From assembly GCF_024748615.1 (NCBI RefSeq), contig NZ_CP087168.1, positions 5,332,001-5,396,000 on the forward strand: DNA of 64,000 bases, given 5' to 3'. The DNA comes from Pseudomonas sp. B21-048. Lineage in GTDB: Bacteria > Pseudomonadota > Gammaproteobacteria > Pseudomonadales > Pseudomonadaceae. Within the stretch, counting starts at the first letter, position 1. Each line of letters begins with the position of its first letter. The translations under genes were made by a program, and so were the position numbers. Below are positions 8,480 through 17,957 of this stretch, piece by piece. Below the pieces are notes generated by a model, which did no database searches, was not told the origin of the DNA, and saw only the letters and a list, made by a program, of their open reading frames with translations.

Positions 8480-10759
8480 CTATTTGTGCAACAGGCGTAA
8501 ACCGTTGAACACCACCAACAGGCTCACGCCCATGTCGGCGAACACCGCCATCCACATGGTGGCGAGCCCGGCGAAGGTTACCCCAAGAAAGATCGCCTTG
8601 ATGACCAATGCCAGGGCGATGTTCTGTTTGAGGATATTCGAGGTCTGCCGCGACAGGCGGATGAAGGCCGGGATCTTGCGCAGATCGTCGTCCATCAGGG
8701 CGACATCGGCGGTTTCAATGGCGGTGTCGGTACCGGCGGCCGCCATGGCGAAACCGATCTCGGCCCGCGCCAGCGCCGGAGCGTCGTTGATACCGTCGCC
8801 GACCATTCCGACCCGATGGCCCTGGATATACAGCCTTTCAATGGCTTGCAGCTTATCGGTCGGCAACAGATCGCCCTGCGCCTGATCGATGCCCACGTGG
8901 GCGGCGATGACCTGAGCGGTGTGAACGTTGTCGCCGGTCAGCATCAGGGTTTTGATGCCCAGCTCATGCAATTGCTGGATCGCTTCGCGGCTGGACGCTT
9001 TCACGGTGTCTGCCACGGCAAACAATGCCAGTGGACCTGACTTGTCGAGCAACAGCACCACGGATTTGCCCTGTTTCTCCAGTGCAAACAGCTGCTCTTC
9101 CAGCGCGGGTGAACACAGGCCCAAGTCTTCCACCAGACGGTGGTTGCCCAAGTGATAGAGCTCACCGTTGATCTCGCCGCGTACACCACGCCCCGCCAGG
9201 GCTTCGAAGTTATCCACAGTCAGCGGCGCTAGTTGGCTATCCACAACTGCATCCACAGCCGCATTGGCGATGGCCAGCGACACCGGGTGATCCGAGCGAC
9301 CGGCCAGTGCCGCCGCTATGGCCGGTGCTGTTCCATCAGCGGTTGGGTCGAGGGACAAATAGTCGGTCTGCACCGGTTTGCCGTGAGTGAGGGTGCCGGT
9401 CTTGTCGAGGGCCAGGTAATCGAGTTTGTGGCCGTGCTCCAGGTAAACGCCACCCTTGACCAGAATCCCTTTGCGCGCCGCCGCCGCAAGGCCGCTGACG
9501 ATAGTCACCGGGGTGGAAATCACCAGCGCACATGGGCAGGCGACCACCAGCAACACCAGTGCCCGGTAGATCCAGTCGAACCACAACGCGTCCATGAACA
9601 GCGGCGGGATCACCGCCACGGCCAGGGCCAGGATGAACACCGCCGGGGTGTAGATTTTCGAGAAGGCGTCGACGAAACGCTGGGTCGGAGCGCGTGCCCC
9701 CTGAGCCTGTTCCACGGCGTGGATAATCCGCGCCAGGGTCGAATTGTTCGCCGCAGCGGTTACCGTGTATTCCAGCGAACCGGACTGGTTGATGGTGCCG
9801 GCGAACACCTTGTCGCCAATGGTTTTCTCCACCGGCAGGCTTTCACCGGTGATCGGCGCCTGATCGATGGTCGAGTTGCCGGACAGCACTTCGCCGTCCA
9901 GGCCAATCCGTTCGCCGGGACGCACCCGCACCCGCGCACCCAGTTCGATGTTTTTAACCGGTTGGGCGATCCAACTGCCATCCGCCTGCTGCACCGTGGC
10001 CTGCTCGGGAGCCATCTGCATCAGCCCGCCGATGGCGTTGCGCGCCCGGTCCAGAGACCTGGCTTCGATCAACTCAGCCACGGTGAACAGGAACATCACC
10101 ATCGCCGCTTCCGGCCATTGGCCGATCAGAATCGCCCCGGTCACCGCGATGCTCATCAGCGCGTTGATGTTCAGGTTGAGGTTTTTCAGGGCAATCCAGC
10201 CCTTCTTGTAAGTGCTGAGGCCACCGCTGAGGATCGAGATCAGCGCGATAACCGCCACCACCCAGTTTGGCGCCGCATTGGTGAAGTGGAGAAGCTCGGC
10301 AGCCAGCGCCCCGACGCCGGACAGGGCCAGCGGCCACCAGGGCTTTTTCGCAGGTGCAGGGCTCGACACTGGCGTTTCAGCGCCCTGCTCCATCGGTTCG
10401 GCGTGCATGCCGAGGGACTTGATCGCGTCGATGATCGGCGTAGTGCTTGGCAGGTCATGGGTCACGCCCAACACCCGATTGATCAGGTTGAATTCCAGTT
10501 GCCGCACACCTGCAAGCTTCCCGAGTTTGTTCTGGATCAGCGTTTGCTCGGTCGGGCAGTCCATGGCTTCGATGCGGAAACTGCTCAACCGCGCGCCGGC
10601 GGTCGGCGTCTCGCTCAACACAATCCGCGAAGGTGCCGCGGCTTTGGAGGCACAGCAGGAATCCCCGTGGTTTCCATGCTCATGCCGGATGACAGGCTTC
10701 AGTTTGTGGCTGTGATCGTGCCCGGCTTCGGGTTTGTGGGTGTGAAGAGAATCGCTCAT
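8480..10759 (-). CDS. cadA: Cd2+/Zn2+-exporting P1B-type ATPase
   Basis: Exports Cd2+, Zn2+ and probably Pb2+ from the cytoplasm. The 759-residue protein starts with a His-rich metal-binding tail (repeated H residues in the first 35) and a CC motif. An HMA domain follows with MDCPTEQ in place of the usual CxxC spacing. The transmembrane CPC motif (Cys408-Pro-Cys410, VACPCALVIS), phosphorylation site DKTGTLT (Asp452), SDHPVS nucleotide motif and GDGINDAPAL hinge are all present. It is divergent from cadR, with a shared 84-bp gap holding a MerR-type promoter. The ribosome site is weak. Confidence 0.95.
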   Translation of the reverse strand: MSDSLHTHKPEAGHDHSHKLKPVIRHEHGNHGDSCCASKAAAPSRIVLSETPTAGARLSSFRIEAMDCPTEQTLIQNKLGKLAGVRQLEFNLINRVLGVTHDLPSTTPIIDAIKSLGMHAEPMEQGAETPVSSPAPAKKPWWPLALSGVGALAAELLHFTNAAPNWVVAVIALISILSGGLSTYKKGWIALKNLNLNINALMSIAVTGAILIGQWPEAAMVMFLFTVAELIEARSLDRARNAIGGLMQMAPEQATVQQADGSWIAQPVKNIELGARVRVRPGERIGLDGEVLSGNSTIDQAPITGESLPVEKTIGDKVFAGTINQSGSLEYTVTAAANNSTLARIIHAVEQAQGARAPTQRFVDAFSKIYTPAVFILALAVAVIPPLFMDALWFDWIYRALVLLVVACPCALVISTPVTIVSGLAAAARKGILVKGGVYLEHGHKLDYLALDKTGTLTHGKPVQTDYLSLDPTADGTAPAIAAALAGRSDHPVSLAIANAAVDAVVDSQLAPLTVDNFEALAGRGVRGEINGELYHLGNHRLVEDLGLCSPALEEQLFALEKQGKSVVLLLDKSGPLALFAVADTVKASSREAIQQLHELGIKTLMLTGDNVHTAQVIAAHVGIDQAQGDLLPTDKLQAIERLYIQGHRVGMVGDGINDAPALARAEIGFAMAAAGTDTAIETADVALMDDDLRKIPAFIRLSRQTSNILKQNIALALVIKAIFLGVTFAGLATMWMAVFADMGVSLLVVFNGLRLLHK

Positions 10760-10789
10760 CGGTCGCGTCCATGAAAGTGCCTGTTGCCA

Positions 10790-10820
10790 AGTAAAGACCC
10801 TGTAGCCACTATAGGGTCAA
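10790..10820 (-). promoter_or_regulatory. cadA promoter with CadR operator in a 19-bp spacer
   Basis: On the minus strand a -35 TTGACC (10815-10820) and a -10 TTTACT (10790-10795) are separated by 19 bases. This is the stretched spacing typical of MerR-activated promoters. A dyad with 10-bp arms GACCCTGTAG and CTATAGGGTC (9 of 10 paired) around CCA fills positions 10796-10818. This is where CadR would bind and untwist the promoter on metal binding. Confidence 0.85.
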
Positions 10821-10843
10821 GCATCCTTTTGGAGATTGTCGCG

Positions 10844-11293
10844 ATGAAAATCGGAGAACTGGCGAAACTCACCGACTGCGCCGTGGAAACCATTCGCTAC
10901 TACGAGCGCGAAAACCTGCTGCCGGAGCCGGCCCGCAGCGACGGCAACTACCGCGTCTACACCCAGGCCCACGCCGAGCGCCTGACCTTCATCCGCAACT
11001 GCCGCACTCTGGACATGACCCTCGAGGAAATCCGCAGCCTGCTGGCCCTGCGCGACAGCCCGCAGGATCAATGCGAAAACGTCAATGCGTTGATCGATGA
11101 ACATATCCACCATGTGAAAGCTCGGATCGATGGTTTGCTGGCCTTGCAGACACAACTGCTCGACCTGCGCCAACGCTGCAGCGAAGGGCCGGATATCGAT
11201 CAGTGCGGGATTTTGCAGCGGCTGGAAGTGAGCGGCGGGGTTGTGGCGACGGAGGTTGAGCATTCCCATGTTGGGCGCAGTCACGGGCATTAG
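10844..11293 (+). CDS. cadR: MerR-family cadmium-responsive regulator
   Basis: A 149-residue MerR-family activator expected to control cadA. The winged helix-turn-helix (MKIGELAKLTDCAVETIRYYER) is followed by the dimerisation helix. Cys77, Cys112 and Cys121 sit where CadR proteins bind Cd2+. The histidine-rich tail HSHVGRSHGH matches the second metal site known in P. putida CadR. The start at 10844 was chosen over the longer frame at 10784 because GGAG lies 8-9 bases upstream and the family begins MKIGELA. A collapsed palindromic repeat follows the gene and probably ends transcription. Confidence 0.94.
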   Translation: MKIGELAKLTDCAVETIRYYERENLLPEPARSDGNYRVYTQAHAERLTFIRNCRTLDMTLEEIRSLLALRDSPQDQCENVNALIDEHIHHVKARIDGLLALQTQLLDLRQRCSEGPDIDQCGILQRLEVSGGVVATEVEHSHVGRSHGH

Positions 11294-11296
11294 CAG

Positions 11297-11336
11297 CTCC
11301 TGATCGTTCCCACGCTTGCGTGGGAACGATCAGGAG
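11297..11336. repeat. Collapsed palindromic repeat between cadR and thyA
   Basis: A perfect 19-bp inverted repeat (CTCCTGATCGTTCCCACGC and its complement) with a 2-base loop TT. It consists of only the outer arms of the GATCGTTCCCACGC family, the whole interior being lost. It lies between convergent cadR and thyA, where such a long stem could end both transcripts, although no T-tract follows. Confidence 0.9.
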
Positions 11337-11339
11337 GGA

Positions 11340-12311
11340 CTAGACCGCCATCGGCGCGGTCATCGGCGCGTGGTGTTCATAGCCTTCCAGCGAGAAATCA
11401 CTTGGTTCGATCAACTCCAGCCATTCCGGCTGATAAACACCAGTCTTGGCAAACTCCGGCACACGATCACTGATCACCAGTTTCGGCATCGGGAACGGCT
11501 CGCGCTTGAGCTGTTCGTTGAGCATGTCCAGATGGTTTTCGTAGACGTGGGCGTCGCCGATGAAATAGGTGAACCAGCGCGGCGTGTAACCGGTCAGGCG
11601 ACCGATCAGGCTCAGCAGCGCGGCACCTTCGGTGAGGTTGAACGGCGTGCCCAGCCCCAGGTCGTTGGAGCGAATGTAGAGGGTCAAAGAGATCTCTTTG
11701 GTCTCAACGTTCGGGTGGAACTGATACAGCAAGTGGCACGGTGGCAGGGCCATTTCGTCGAGCTGGGCGACGTTCCAGCCGTGGAACAGAATGCGACGGC
11801 TGCCCGGGTCCTTGATGATGGTGTCGACGCACTGGCGGATCTGGTCGATCGCCTTGTACAGCACCACGTAGGCCTGACCAGCCTCGGAGCCTTCGGCAAT
11901 CTGACGATAACCCTGGCTCAACGTCTGCTCGATGGCGGCCTGATTGCTGACCGGGATCTGCTTGTACGCCGGCCATTTGCGCCATTGCACGCCATAGATC
12001 TCGCCGAGGTCGTCTTCACCCTGACGGAACGGGTTGGCCAGCCACTGAGCGTTTTCGTTGGCGTTCTGGTCCCAGACCTTGCAGCCCAGCGCACGGAATT
12101 CGGCGGCGTTGTTCACCCCGCGTAGAAATCCGCACATTTCGCCGATGGCGGATTTGAAGGCCATCTTGCGAGTGGTGATCGCCGGGAAACCTTCCTGCAG
12201 ATCGAAGCGCAGCATCGCGCCCGGAAAACTGATGGTGTTCACGCCGGTACGGTTGGCCTGTTTGGTGCCGTTCTTGATGACGTGGGCGACCAGTTCGAGA
12301 TATTGCTTCAT
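11340..12311 (-). CDS. thyA: Thymidylate synthase
   Basis: Makes dTMP from dUMP with methylene-tetrahydrofolate, working with folA in this window. The 323-residue length is the long form, with an insertion of about 50 residues in the middle (around [22 protein letters not shown] onward). The nucleophile is Cys192 in [10 protein letters not shown], the phosphate-binding arginines lie in [10 protein letters not shown], and the folate/dUMP region is [19 protein letters not shown]. It is encoded directly downstream of lgt (62-base gap), the common thyA-lgt order in gamma-proteobacteria. Confidence 0.97.
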   Translation of the reverse strand: MKQYLELVAHVIKNGTKQANRTGVNTISFPGAMLRFDLQEGFPAITTRKMAFKSAIGEMCGFLRGVNNAAEFRALGCKVWDQNANENAQWLANPFRQGEDDLGEIYGVQWRKWPAYKQIPVSNQAAIEQTLSQGYRQIAEGSEAGQAYVVLYKAIDQIRQCVDTIIKDPGSRRILFHGWNVAQLDEMALPPCHLLYQFHPNVETKEISLTLYIRSNDLGLGTPFNLTEGAALLSLIGRLTGYTPRWFTYFIGDAHVYENHLDMLNEQLKREPFPMPKLVISDRVPEFAKTGVYQPEWLELIEPSDFSLEGYEHHAPMTAPMAV

Positions 12312-12373
12312 GAATTACCTGTGTCCTTGAACCCGGAAGCGTCGCCCCGGGGTTCGAATTTAACGCCTGTTTC

Positions 12374-13180
12374 TTATACAGCGGCCGCCGGGGTCGCCGG
12401 AGCGCGTCGATAAGCCAGCCAGATCAGGAACAGCCCGCAGACGATCATCGGTACACATAGCACCTGACCCATGGTCAGCCAGTTCCAGGCCAGATAACCC
12501 AGTTGCGCGTCCGGCACGCGAACGAATTCGACGATGAAACGGAAGAGGCCATAGAACAGCGCGAACATCCCGGACACCGCCATGGTCGGCCGCGGCTTGC
12601 GCGAGAACAGCCAGAGGATCACGAACAGCGCCACGCCTTCCAGCGCGAACTGGTACAGCTGCGACGGATGACGCGCCAGCTGCGCCGGATCGGTCGGGAA
12701 GACCATCGCCCACGGCACGTCGGTCGCCTTGCCCCACAATTCAGCGTTGATGAAGTTGCCAATGCGCCCGGCTCCCAGGCCAATCGGCACCATGGGCGCA
12801 ACGAAGTCCATCAGCTGGAAGAACGACTTGTTGTTCTTTTTACCGAACCACAACGCCGCCAGCATCACGCCGATTAAGCCGCCGTGGAACGACATGCCGC
12901 CCTTCCACACTTCGAAAATCAGCAGTGGGTTGGCGATGTAGGCGCTCAGGTCGTAGAACAGCACATAACCCAAGCGGCCGCCGACGATAACGCCCATCGA
13001 CATCCAGAACACCATGTCGGAGAGTTTCTCTTTGCTCCAGGTCGGATCGAAGCGGTTCAGCCGACGAGACGCCAGCCACCATGCGCCGCCGATGCCGATC
13101 AGGTACATCAGGCCGTACCAGTGGATTTTCAGCGGACCGATGGCCAGGGCCACCGGGTCGATCTGCGGGTAAGGCAGCAT
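12374..13180 (-). CDS. lgt: Prolipoprotein diacylglyceryl transferase
   Basis: Transfers diacylglycerol from phosphatidylglycerol to the lipobox cysteine of prolipoproteins at the inner membrane. The 268-residue polytopic protein carries the Lgt signature [17 protein letters not shown], the periplasmic HGG motif (MSFHGGLIG) and the N-terminal [11 protein letters not shown] segment. It lies upstream of thyA on the same strand. A permease gene lies a further 83 bases upstream. Confidence 0.97.
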   Translation of the reverse strand: MLPYPQIDPVALAIGPLKIHWYGLMYLIGIGGAWWLASRRLNRFDPTWSKEKLSDMVFWMSMGVIVGGRLGYVLFYDLSAYIANPLLIFEVWKGGMSFHGGLIGVMLAALWFGKKNNKSFFQLMDFVAPMVPIGLGAGRIGNFINAELWGKATDVPWAMVFPTDPAQLARHPSQLYQFALEGVALFVILWLFSRKPRPTMAVSGMFALFYGLFRFIVEFVRVPDAQLGYLAWNWLTMGQVLCVPMIVCGLFLIWLAYRRAPATPAAAV

Positions 13181-13263
13181 TGCGACTCCTCGTTAGAGTT
13201 GAAACCTTCAAAATTCCCGGGCCACGCTGTCACGCCAGGATTAAGCCAGGATTGCGCGATGCG

Positions 13264-14046
13264 TCAGAGCAGGAAGCTCAAGCCGACGCAAAACAGCAAA
13301 GCGGCAAACAGTCTTTTCAACAAGCGCGGCGACAGCCTGTGGGCCAGTCGCGCACCGAGGCGGGCGAAGACCATGCTGGTCAGGGCGATCCCCAGCAGCG
13401 CCGGCAAATACACAAAACCGAGACTATGGGCCGGCAGCAGTGGATCGTGCCAGCCCAGAATCATGAAACTTAATGCACTGGCCAAGGCGATGGGCAGGCC
13501 GCAGGCCGACGAAGTGGCCACCGCTTGCTGCATCGGCACGCTGCGCCAGGTCAGGAACGGCACGGTCAACGAGCCGCCGCCAATTCCGAAAATCGCCGAG
13601 GCCCAGCCAATGATGCTGCCGGCCACGGTCAGACCGACTTTACCGGGCACCGTTCGGCTGGCCTTGGGTTTGACGTCCAAAGCGAGTTGAACGGCGATGA
13701 TCAGCGCGAATACGCCGATGATCTTCTGTAAATTCGGCCCGGAAATCGCTTCGGCCGTCAGCGCGCCGAAACCGGCACCGATCAGAATGCCGAGGGTCAT
13801 CCAGGCAAAAATCGGCCAACGCACGGCGCCGCGGCGATGGTGCTCGCGAATCGCATTGACCGACGTAAAGATGATCGTCGCCAGCGAGGTGCCGACTGCC
13901 AGATGCGTCAGGATCGAGGCATCAAATCCCTGCAAGGTGAAACTGAACACCAGCACCGGGACAATAATGATCCCGCCGCCTACCCCGAACAGCCCGGCCA
14001 GCACGCCCGCGCAGGCGCCCAGCGCCAGATAGAGCAGAAATTCCAT
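13264..14046 (-). CDS. TSUP (TauE/SafE) family permease
   Basis: A 260-residue membrane protein of the sulfite exporter TauE/SafE family. It shows about eight hydrophobic segments and the two internal glycine-rich repeats typical of the family, GLFGVGGGIIIVPVL and SAIFGIGGGSLTVPFL. These proteins move sulfite, sulfoacetate or other organic anions, and the substrate cannot be told here. I place the start at the ATG at 14046 (MEFLLYLALGACAG), with GGGA upstream. The ATG six codons earlier has a weaker site. It sits upstream of lgt in the same orientation. Confidence 0.85.
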   Translation of the reverse strand: MEFLLYLALGACAGVLAGLFGVGGGIIIVPVLVFSFTLQGFDASILTHLAVGTSLATIIFTSVNAIREHHRRGAVRWPIFAWMTLGILIGAGFGALTAEAISGPNLQKIIGVFALIIAVQLALDVKPKASRTVPGKVGLTVAGSIIGWASAIFGIGGGSLTVPFLTWRSVPMQQAVATSSACGLPIALASALSFMILGWHDPLLPAHSLGFVYLPALLGIALTSMVFARLGARLAHRLSPRLLKRLFAALLFCVGLSFLL

Positions 14047-14179
14047 GGCCACATCCCCAAGCATCCCGAATCAGGAGCGGCATGGTAACGGATGCATGGC
14101 CTCGGGCTCCACTGTGATGGCGATGGATCGATGAGCGATGTCTGCGTAGAGTGAGCAAAAAACACACAAGGATCCCCTT

Positions 14180-14926
14180 ATGTGCCTGATTGTTTTTGCC
14201 TGGCGGCCGGGTCACGCCCAGCCGTTGATCGTGGCGGCCAACCGCGACGAATTCTATGCCCGACCCAGCCTGCCCCTGGCGCAATGGCCGCATGCCCCGC
14301 ACGTGTATGCCGGTCGCGACCTTGAGGCCGGCGGTACGTGGCTCGGTGTCGGCGCCAACGGGCGCTTCGCCGCGCTGACCAACATCCGTGACTCCCTTCA
14401 ACCGCCGGCGCGCAAGTCGCGGGGTGAACTGGTTGCGCAGTTTCTCAGCGGCGACCTGTCGATTGATGACTATTTAAAGGACGTTGTCGGACGTTCGCCT
14501 GAATATGCCGGGTTTAATCTGTTGGTCGGCAATACCCACGAGCTATGGCACTTCAACGCTCGGGAGACGGAGGCGGTCATGCTCCCACCAGGCATTCATG
14601 GGTTATCGAACGCGGGGCTGGATACGCCGTGGCCGAAAGTGCTCAAGGCCAAGGCAGCCTTGAGCGAGGTGTTGGGCGATCCGCAGCCGCAGGCGCTGTT
14701 AGCCTTGCTCAGCGACTCGCAGACAGCGCCGCTTGCCGAATTGCCGGACACTGGCGTGGGACAGGCTACGGAGACGTTGTTGTCGAGCGTGTTTATCAAG
14801 AGCCCGACTTATGGGACACGGGCAAGCACGGCGTTGATTGTTCAGGCAGATGGGGGGCGGCATATGGTCGAAAGGAGTTTCGGGCCGTATGGAGGGCATT
14901 TGGGGGAGGTAGAGATCAGGATTTGA
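14180..14926 (+). CDS. NRDE-family (TANGO2-like) protein
   Basis: A 248-residue member of the NRDE/TANGO2 family, named for the motif AANRDEFYARP near the N-terminus. The start MCLIVFAW places Cys2 as a possible N-terminal nucleophile, as in the Ntn-hydrolase-like fold proposed for the family. GGTWLGVGANGRFAALTN is the second conserved block. The cellular role in bacteria is uncertain, and eukaryotic homologues are linked to haem or lipid handling. The start has AAGGA upstream. A REP-type inverted repeat separates it from convergent ptsP. Confidence 0.85.
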   Translation: MCLIVFAWRPGHAQPLIVAANRDEFYARPSLPLAQWPHAPHVYAGRDLEAGGTWLGVGANGRFAALTNIRDSLQPPARKSRGELVAQFLSGDLSIDDYLKDVVGRSPEYAGFNLLVGNTHELWHFNARETEAVMLPPGIHGLSNAGLDTPWPKVLKAKAALSEVLGDPQPQALLALLSDSQTAPLAELPDTGVGQATETLLSSVFIKSPTYGTRASTALIVQADGGRHMVERSFGPYGGHLGEVEIRI

Positions 14927-14949
14927 AGATGTGGTGTGTTTGCGGACGC

Positions 14950-15018
14950 CTTCGCGGGCAAGCCTCGCTCCTACAGGGGAATGCGATCAATCTGTAGGAG
15001 CGAGGCTTGCCCGCGAAG
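14950..15018. repeat. REP-type inverted repeat (27-bp arms)
   Basis: A perfect 27-bp inverted repeat with arms beginning CTTCGCGGGCAAGCC and ending CTCCTACAG, separated by 15 bases. It lies between the convergent NRDE and ptsP genes. The same REP core recurs at 18620. Shorter or diverged members lie at 21549 and 54904, with a single copy near 8402. Confidence 0.93.
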
Positions 15019-15032
15019 AGGCCCTCAGCGTT

Positions 15033-17312
15033 TCAGAGGGTTTTAACCGAAGCCGGATTAATCATCCGCGCCAAACCAAGGTTTTTCAGCGCCAGTTGCA
15101 GCGAGCTGTGGATAACTTGCGGGTTATCGATGGTCATCAGTTCCGCCAGCAACTCCTTGGCTTTGCTCAGATTGATCTGACGCAGCATCCACTTCACTTT
15201 CGGCAAGTTGGTAGCGTTCATCGACAGGCTGTCGAAACCCATCGCCATCAACAACACCGCTGCCGCCGGATCACCGGCCATTTCGCCGCAGATACTCACG
15301 GGCTTGCCTTCGGCATGGGCATCGCGCACCACGCTCTGCAAGGCCTGCAACACGGCCGGGTGCAGGTAGTCGTAGAGGTCGGCTACTCGCGGGTTGTTAC
15401 GGTCCACGGCCAGCAGATACTGGGTCAGGTCGTTGGAGCCGACCGACAGGAAGTCCACTTGCCGCGCCAGCTCCTTGGTCTGATACACCGCCGCCGGAAT
15501 CTCGATCATTACGCCAATCGGCGGCATCGGCACATCGGTGCCTTCGTCGCGGACTTCGCCCCAGGCCCGATGGATCAGGTGCAGGGCTTCTTCGAGTTCA
15601 TGGGTGCCGGAAATCATCGGCAACAGGATGCGCAGGTTGTTCAAGCCTTCGCTGGCCTTGAGCATGGCGCGGGTCTGCACCAGGAAGATTTCCGGGTGGT
15701 CGAGGGTCACGCGAATGCCGCGCCAGCCGAGGAACGGGTTGTCTTCCTTGATCGGGAAGTACGACAGCGCCTTGTCGCCGCCGATGTCCAGGCTGCGCAT
15801 GGTCACCGGTTGCGGATGGAATGCGGCGAGCTGCTCGCGATAAATTGCCAGCTGCTCTTTTTCGCTCGGGAAGCGCTGATTGATCATAAACGGCACTTCG
15901 GTGCGGTACAGCCCCACCCCCTCGGCACCGCGCTTCTGCGCCCGCGCCACGTCCGCCAGCAGGCCAGTGTTGACCCACAGCGGCATGCGGTGACCGTCGA
16001 CCGTGATGCACGGCAGGTCCCGCAGTGCATCCAGCCCCAGGGCCAGCTGTTTCTCTTCCTCGACCACCTCGGCGAACTGCTTGCGCAGCACGTCACTCGG
16101 GTTGGTATAGACCTCACCGTGGTAGCCATCGACGATCATCTGGATCCCGTCGACCTTGGAGTACGGCAAGTCGACCAGGCCCATCACCGTCGGAATACCC
16201 ATGGCGCGCGCCAGGATCGCCACGTGGGAGTTGCCGGAACCGAGTACCGACACCAGACCGACCAGCTTGCCTTCCGGCACCTCGCCGAGCATCGCCGGCG
16301 TCAGTTCTTCGCTGACCAGAATGGTGTTGTCGGGGTAGACCAGCGTCTGCTGCCGCTCTTCCTGTAAATAGGCGAGCAAGCGGCGACCGAGGTCTTTGAC
16401 GTCCGAGGCGCGCTCACGCAGGTAGGCGTCGTCCATCAATTCGAAACGGTTGACGTGTTCGGTGACCACCTGGCGCAACGCGCCCTGGGCCCACTGACCG
16501 GTTTTGATCACCGTGGTGATTTCGCTGCCGAGCGAGGCATCGTCGAGCATCATCAGGTAAACGTCGAACAGCGCCCGTTCTTCAGGCCGCAGCTGGGTCG
16601 CCAACTTGGCGGACAAGGCACGCATGTCGGCGCGCACGCCTTCGATGGCGGTTTTGAACAGTTTCAGTTCAGCGTCGATGTCGGTGATGGTCTTGTCCGG
16701 CACCACGTCCAGATCGGCCGGTGGCAACATGACGACCGCGGTGCCGACCGCCGCGCCCGGCGAACCCGGTACACCGACGAACTTTGCTTCCTGGATGCCC
16801 TTGCCCTGACGACCCAGGCCACGGATCGAGCCAGTGGCCTCGGCGTGGGCGATAACGCCGGCAAGTTGCGCGCTCATCGTCACGAGGAAAGCTTCTTCAC
16901 CTTCATCGAACTGGCGACGCTCTTTTTGCTGAATGACCAACACGCCGACGACGCGACGGTGGTGAATGATCGGCGCACCAAGGAACGAGGCGTAGCGCTC
17001 TTCACCGGTCTCGGCGAAGTAACGGTAGCGCGGGTGATCCGCGGCGTTCTCGAGGTTCAAGGGTTCTTCACGCGTGCCGACCAGGCCGACCAGACCTTCG
17101 TTGGGTGCCATGCTGACTTTGCCGATCGAGCGCTTGTTCAAGCCCTCGGTGGCCATCAGCACGAAGCGGTTGGTCTCAGGGTCAAGCAGATAGACCGAGC
17201 AGACCTGGCTGCCCATGGCCTCTTTGACGCGCAACACAATAATCCCCAACGCCGTCTTGAGATCCTTGGCGGAGTTAACTTCCTGGACGATCTTGCGCAG
17301 CGTATTGAGCAT
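15033..17312 (-). CDS. ptsP: PtsP, enzyme I of the nitrogen phosphotransferase system
   Basis: Autophosphorylates from PEP and passes phosphate to NPr, starting the regulatory PTS-Ntr relay. The 759-residue protein has an N-terminal GAF domain (about residues 10-160) that distinguishes it from sugar-PTS enzyme I. The phosphohistidine domain follows with His363 in LGSGNSHVAILARAMGIPT. The C-terminal PEP-binding barrel contains RTEVPFM, GEMAGDP and SVGSNDLTQY. It is 22 bases downstream of rppH in the same direction, the conserved rppH-ptsP operon of gamma-proteobacteria. Confidence 0.97.
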   Translation of the reverse strand: MLNTLRKIVQEVNSAKDLKTALGIIVLRVKEAMGSQVCSVYLLDPETNRFVLMATEGLNKRSIGKVSMAPNEGLVGLVGTREEPLNLENAADHPRYRYFAETGEERYASFLGAPIIHHRRVVGVLVIQQKERRQFDEGEEAFLVTMSAQLAGVIAHAEATGSIRGLGRQGKGIQEAKFVGVPGSPGAAVGTAVVMLPPADLDVVPDKTITDIDAELKLFKTAIEGVRADMRALSAKLATQLRPEERALFDVYLMMLDDASLGSEITTVIKTGQWAQGALRQVVTEHVNRFELMDDAYLRERASDVKDLGRRLLAYLQEERQQTLVYPDNTILVSEELTPAMLGEVPEGKLVGLVSVLGSGNSHVAILARAMGIPTVMGLVDLPYSKVDGIQMIVDGYHGEVYTNPSDVLRKQFAEVVEEEKQLALGLDALRDLPCITVDGHRMPLWVNTGLLADVARAQKRGAEGVGLYRTEVPFMINQRFPSEKEQLAIYREQLAAFHPQPVTMRSLDIGGDKALSYFPIKEDNPFLGWRGIRVTLDHPEIFLVQTRAMLKASEGLNNLRILLPMISGTHELEEALHLIHRAWGEVRDEGTDVPMPPIGVMIEIPAAVYQTKELARQVDFLSVGSNDLTQYLLAVDRNNPRVADLYDYLHPAVLQALQSVVRDAHAEGKPVSICGEMAGDPAAAVLLMAMGFDSLSMNATNLPKVKWMLRQINLSKAKELLAELMTIDNPQVIHSSLQLALKNLGLARMINPASVKTL

Positions 17313-17334
17313 GGCTCGGGGTCGAACTCCGTCG

Positions 17335-17814
17335 TCAGTCGCGCGCTAAAAGGCGCGGGGCAAGCTCTTTGAGAGCGCGGCGATACACCTCGCGCTTGAA
17401 TGTCACCACCTGGCCCAACGGATACCAATAACTGACCCAGCGCCAGCCATCGAATTCCGGTTTACCGGTCAAATCCATCCGCACCCGCTGCTCGTTGGAG
17501 ATCAGGCGCAGGAGAAACCATTTCTGCTTCTGGCCGATGCACAGCGGTTGGCTGTGTGTCCTGACCAGACGTTGCGGCAAACGATAGCGCAACCAGCCCC
17601 GGGTGCAGGCGAGTATTTCAACATCTTCGCGCTCCAGGCCCACTTCTTCGTTCAGCTCGCGGTACAAGGCGTCTTCCGGCGTCTCCTGGGGATTGATCCC
17701 TCCCTGTGGAAACTGCCAGGCATCTTGATTGATACGGCGAGCCCATAGCACCTGGCCGGCATCATTCGTCAGAATGATCCCGACATTGGGGCGGAAACCA
17801 TCGGGGTCGATCAC
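17335..17814 (-). CDS. rppH: RNA pyrophosphohydrolase (Nudix)
   Basis: Removes pyrophosphate from the 5' end of mRNA, which triggers decay. The Nudix box is complete ([23 protein letters not shown] spans the G-x5-E-x7-REUxEExGU pattern). I chose the GTG at 17814 giving (M)[14 protein letters not shown], the invariant start of RppH. This makes a 159-residue protein with GAGG 8 bases upstream. The open frame extends to 17874 but adds 20 unrelated residues. It heads the rppH-ptsP operon. Confidence 0.95.
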   Translation of the reverse strand: MIDPDGFRPNVGIILTNDAGQVLWARRINQDAWQFPQGGINPQETPEDALYRELNEEVGLEREDVEILACTRGWLRYRLPQRLVRTHSQPLCIGQKQKWFLLRLISNEQRVRMDLTGKPEFDGWRWVSYWYPLGQVVTFKREVYRRALKELAPRLLARD

Positions 17815-17957
17815 GGCAACAACCTCGCAAACGCATGTCGGGGCATTGTTCCACAAAGGTTGTGAAAGCAGCAACGAGCCGACCTACCTTATGTGCACTC
17901 TTGTGAAAAGTCCGTATTCTGGACACCTTTCTACAGTCTTTTCAGCGAGTAACTGCA

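Noticed and set aside
9233..10774. 513-codon open frame opposite cadA
   Set aside because: Antisense shadow of the P-type ATPase, whose motifs are complete on the minus strand.
13081..13690. Plus-strand frames opposite lgt and the permease
   Set aside because: No ribosome site and no family pattern; the minus-strand genes explain the region.
14931..16367. 478-codon open frame opposite ptsP
   Set aside because: Antisense shadow of ptsP, starting inside a REP element.
17815..17874. Longer N-terminus for RppH
   Set aside because: The extra 20 residues are not part of the family, and the GTG at 17814 gives the invariant [11 protein letters not shown] start.
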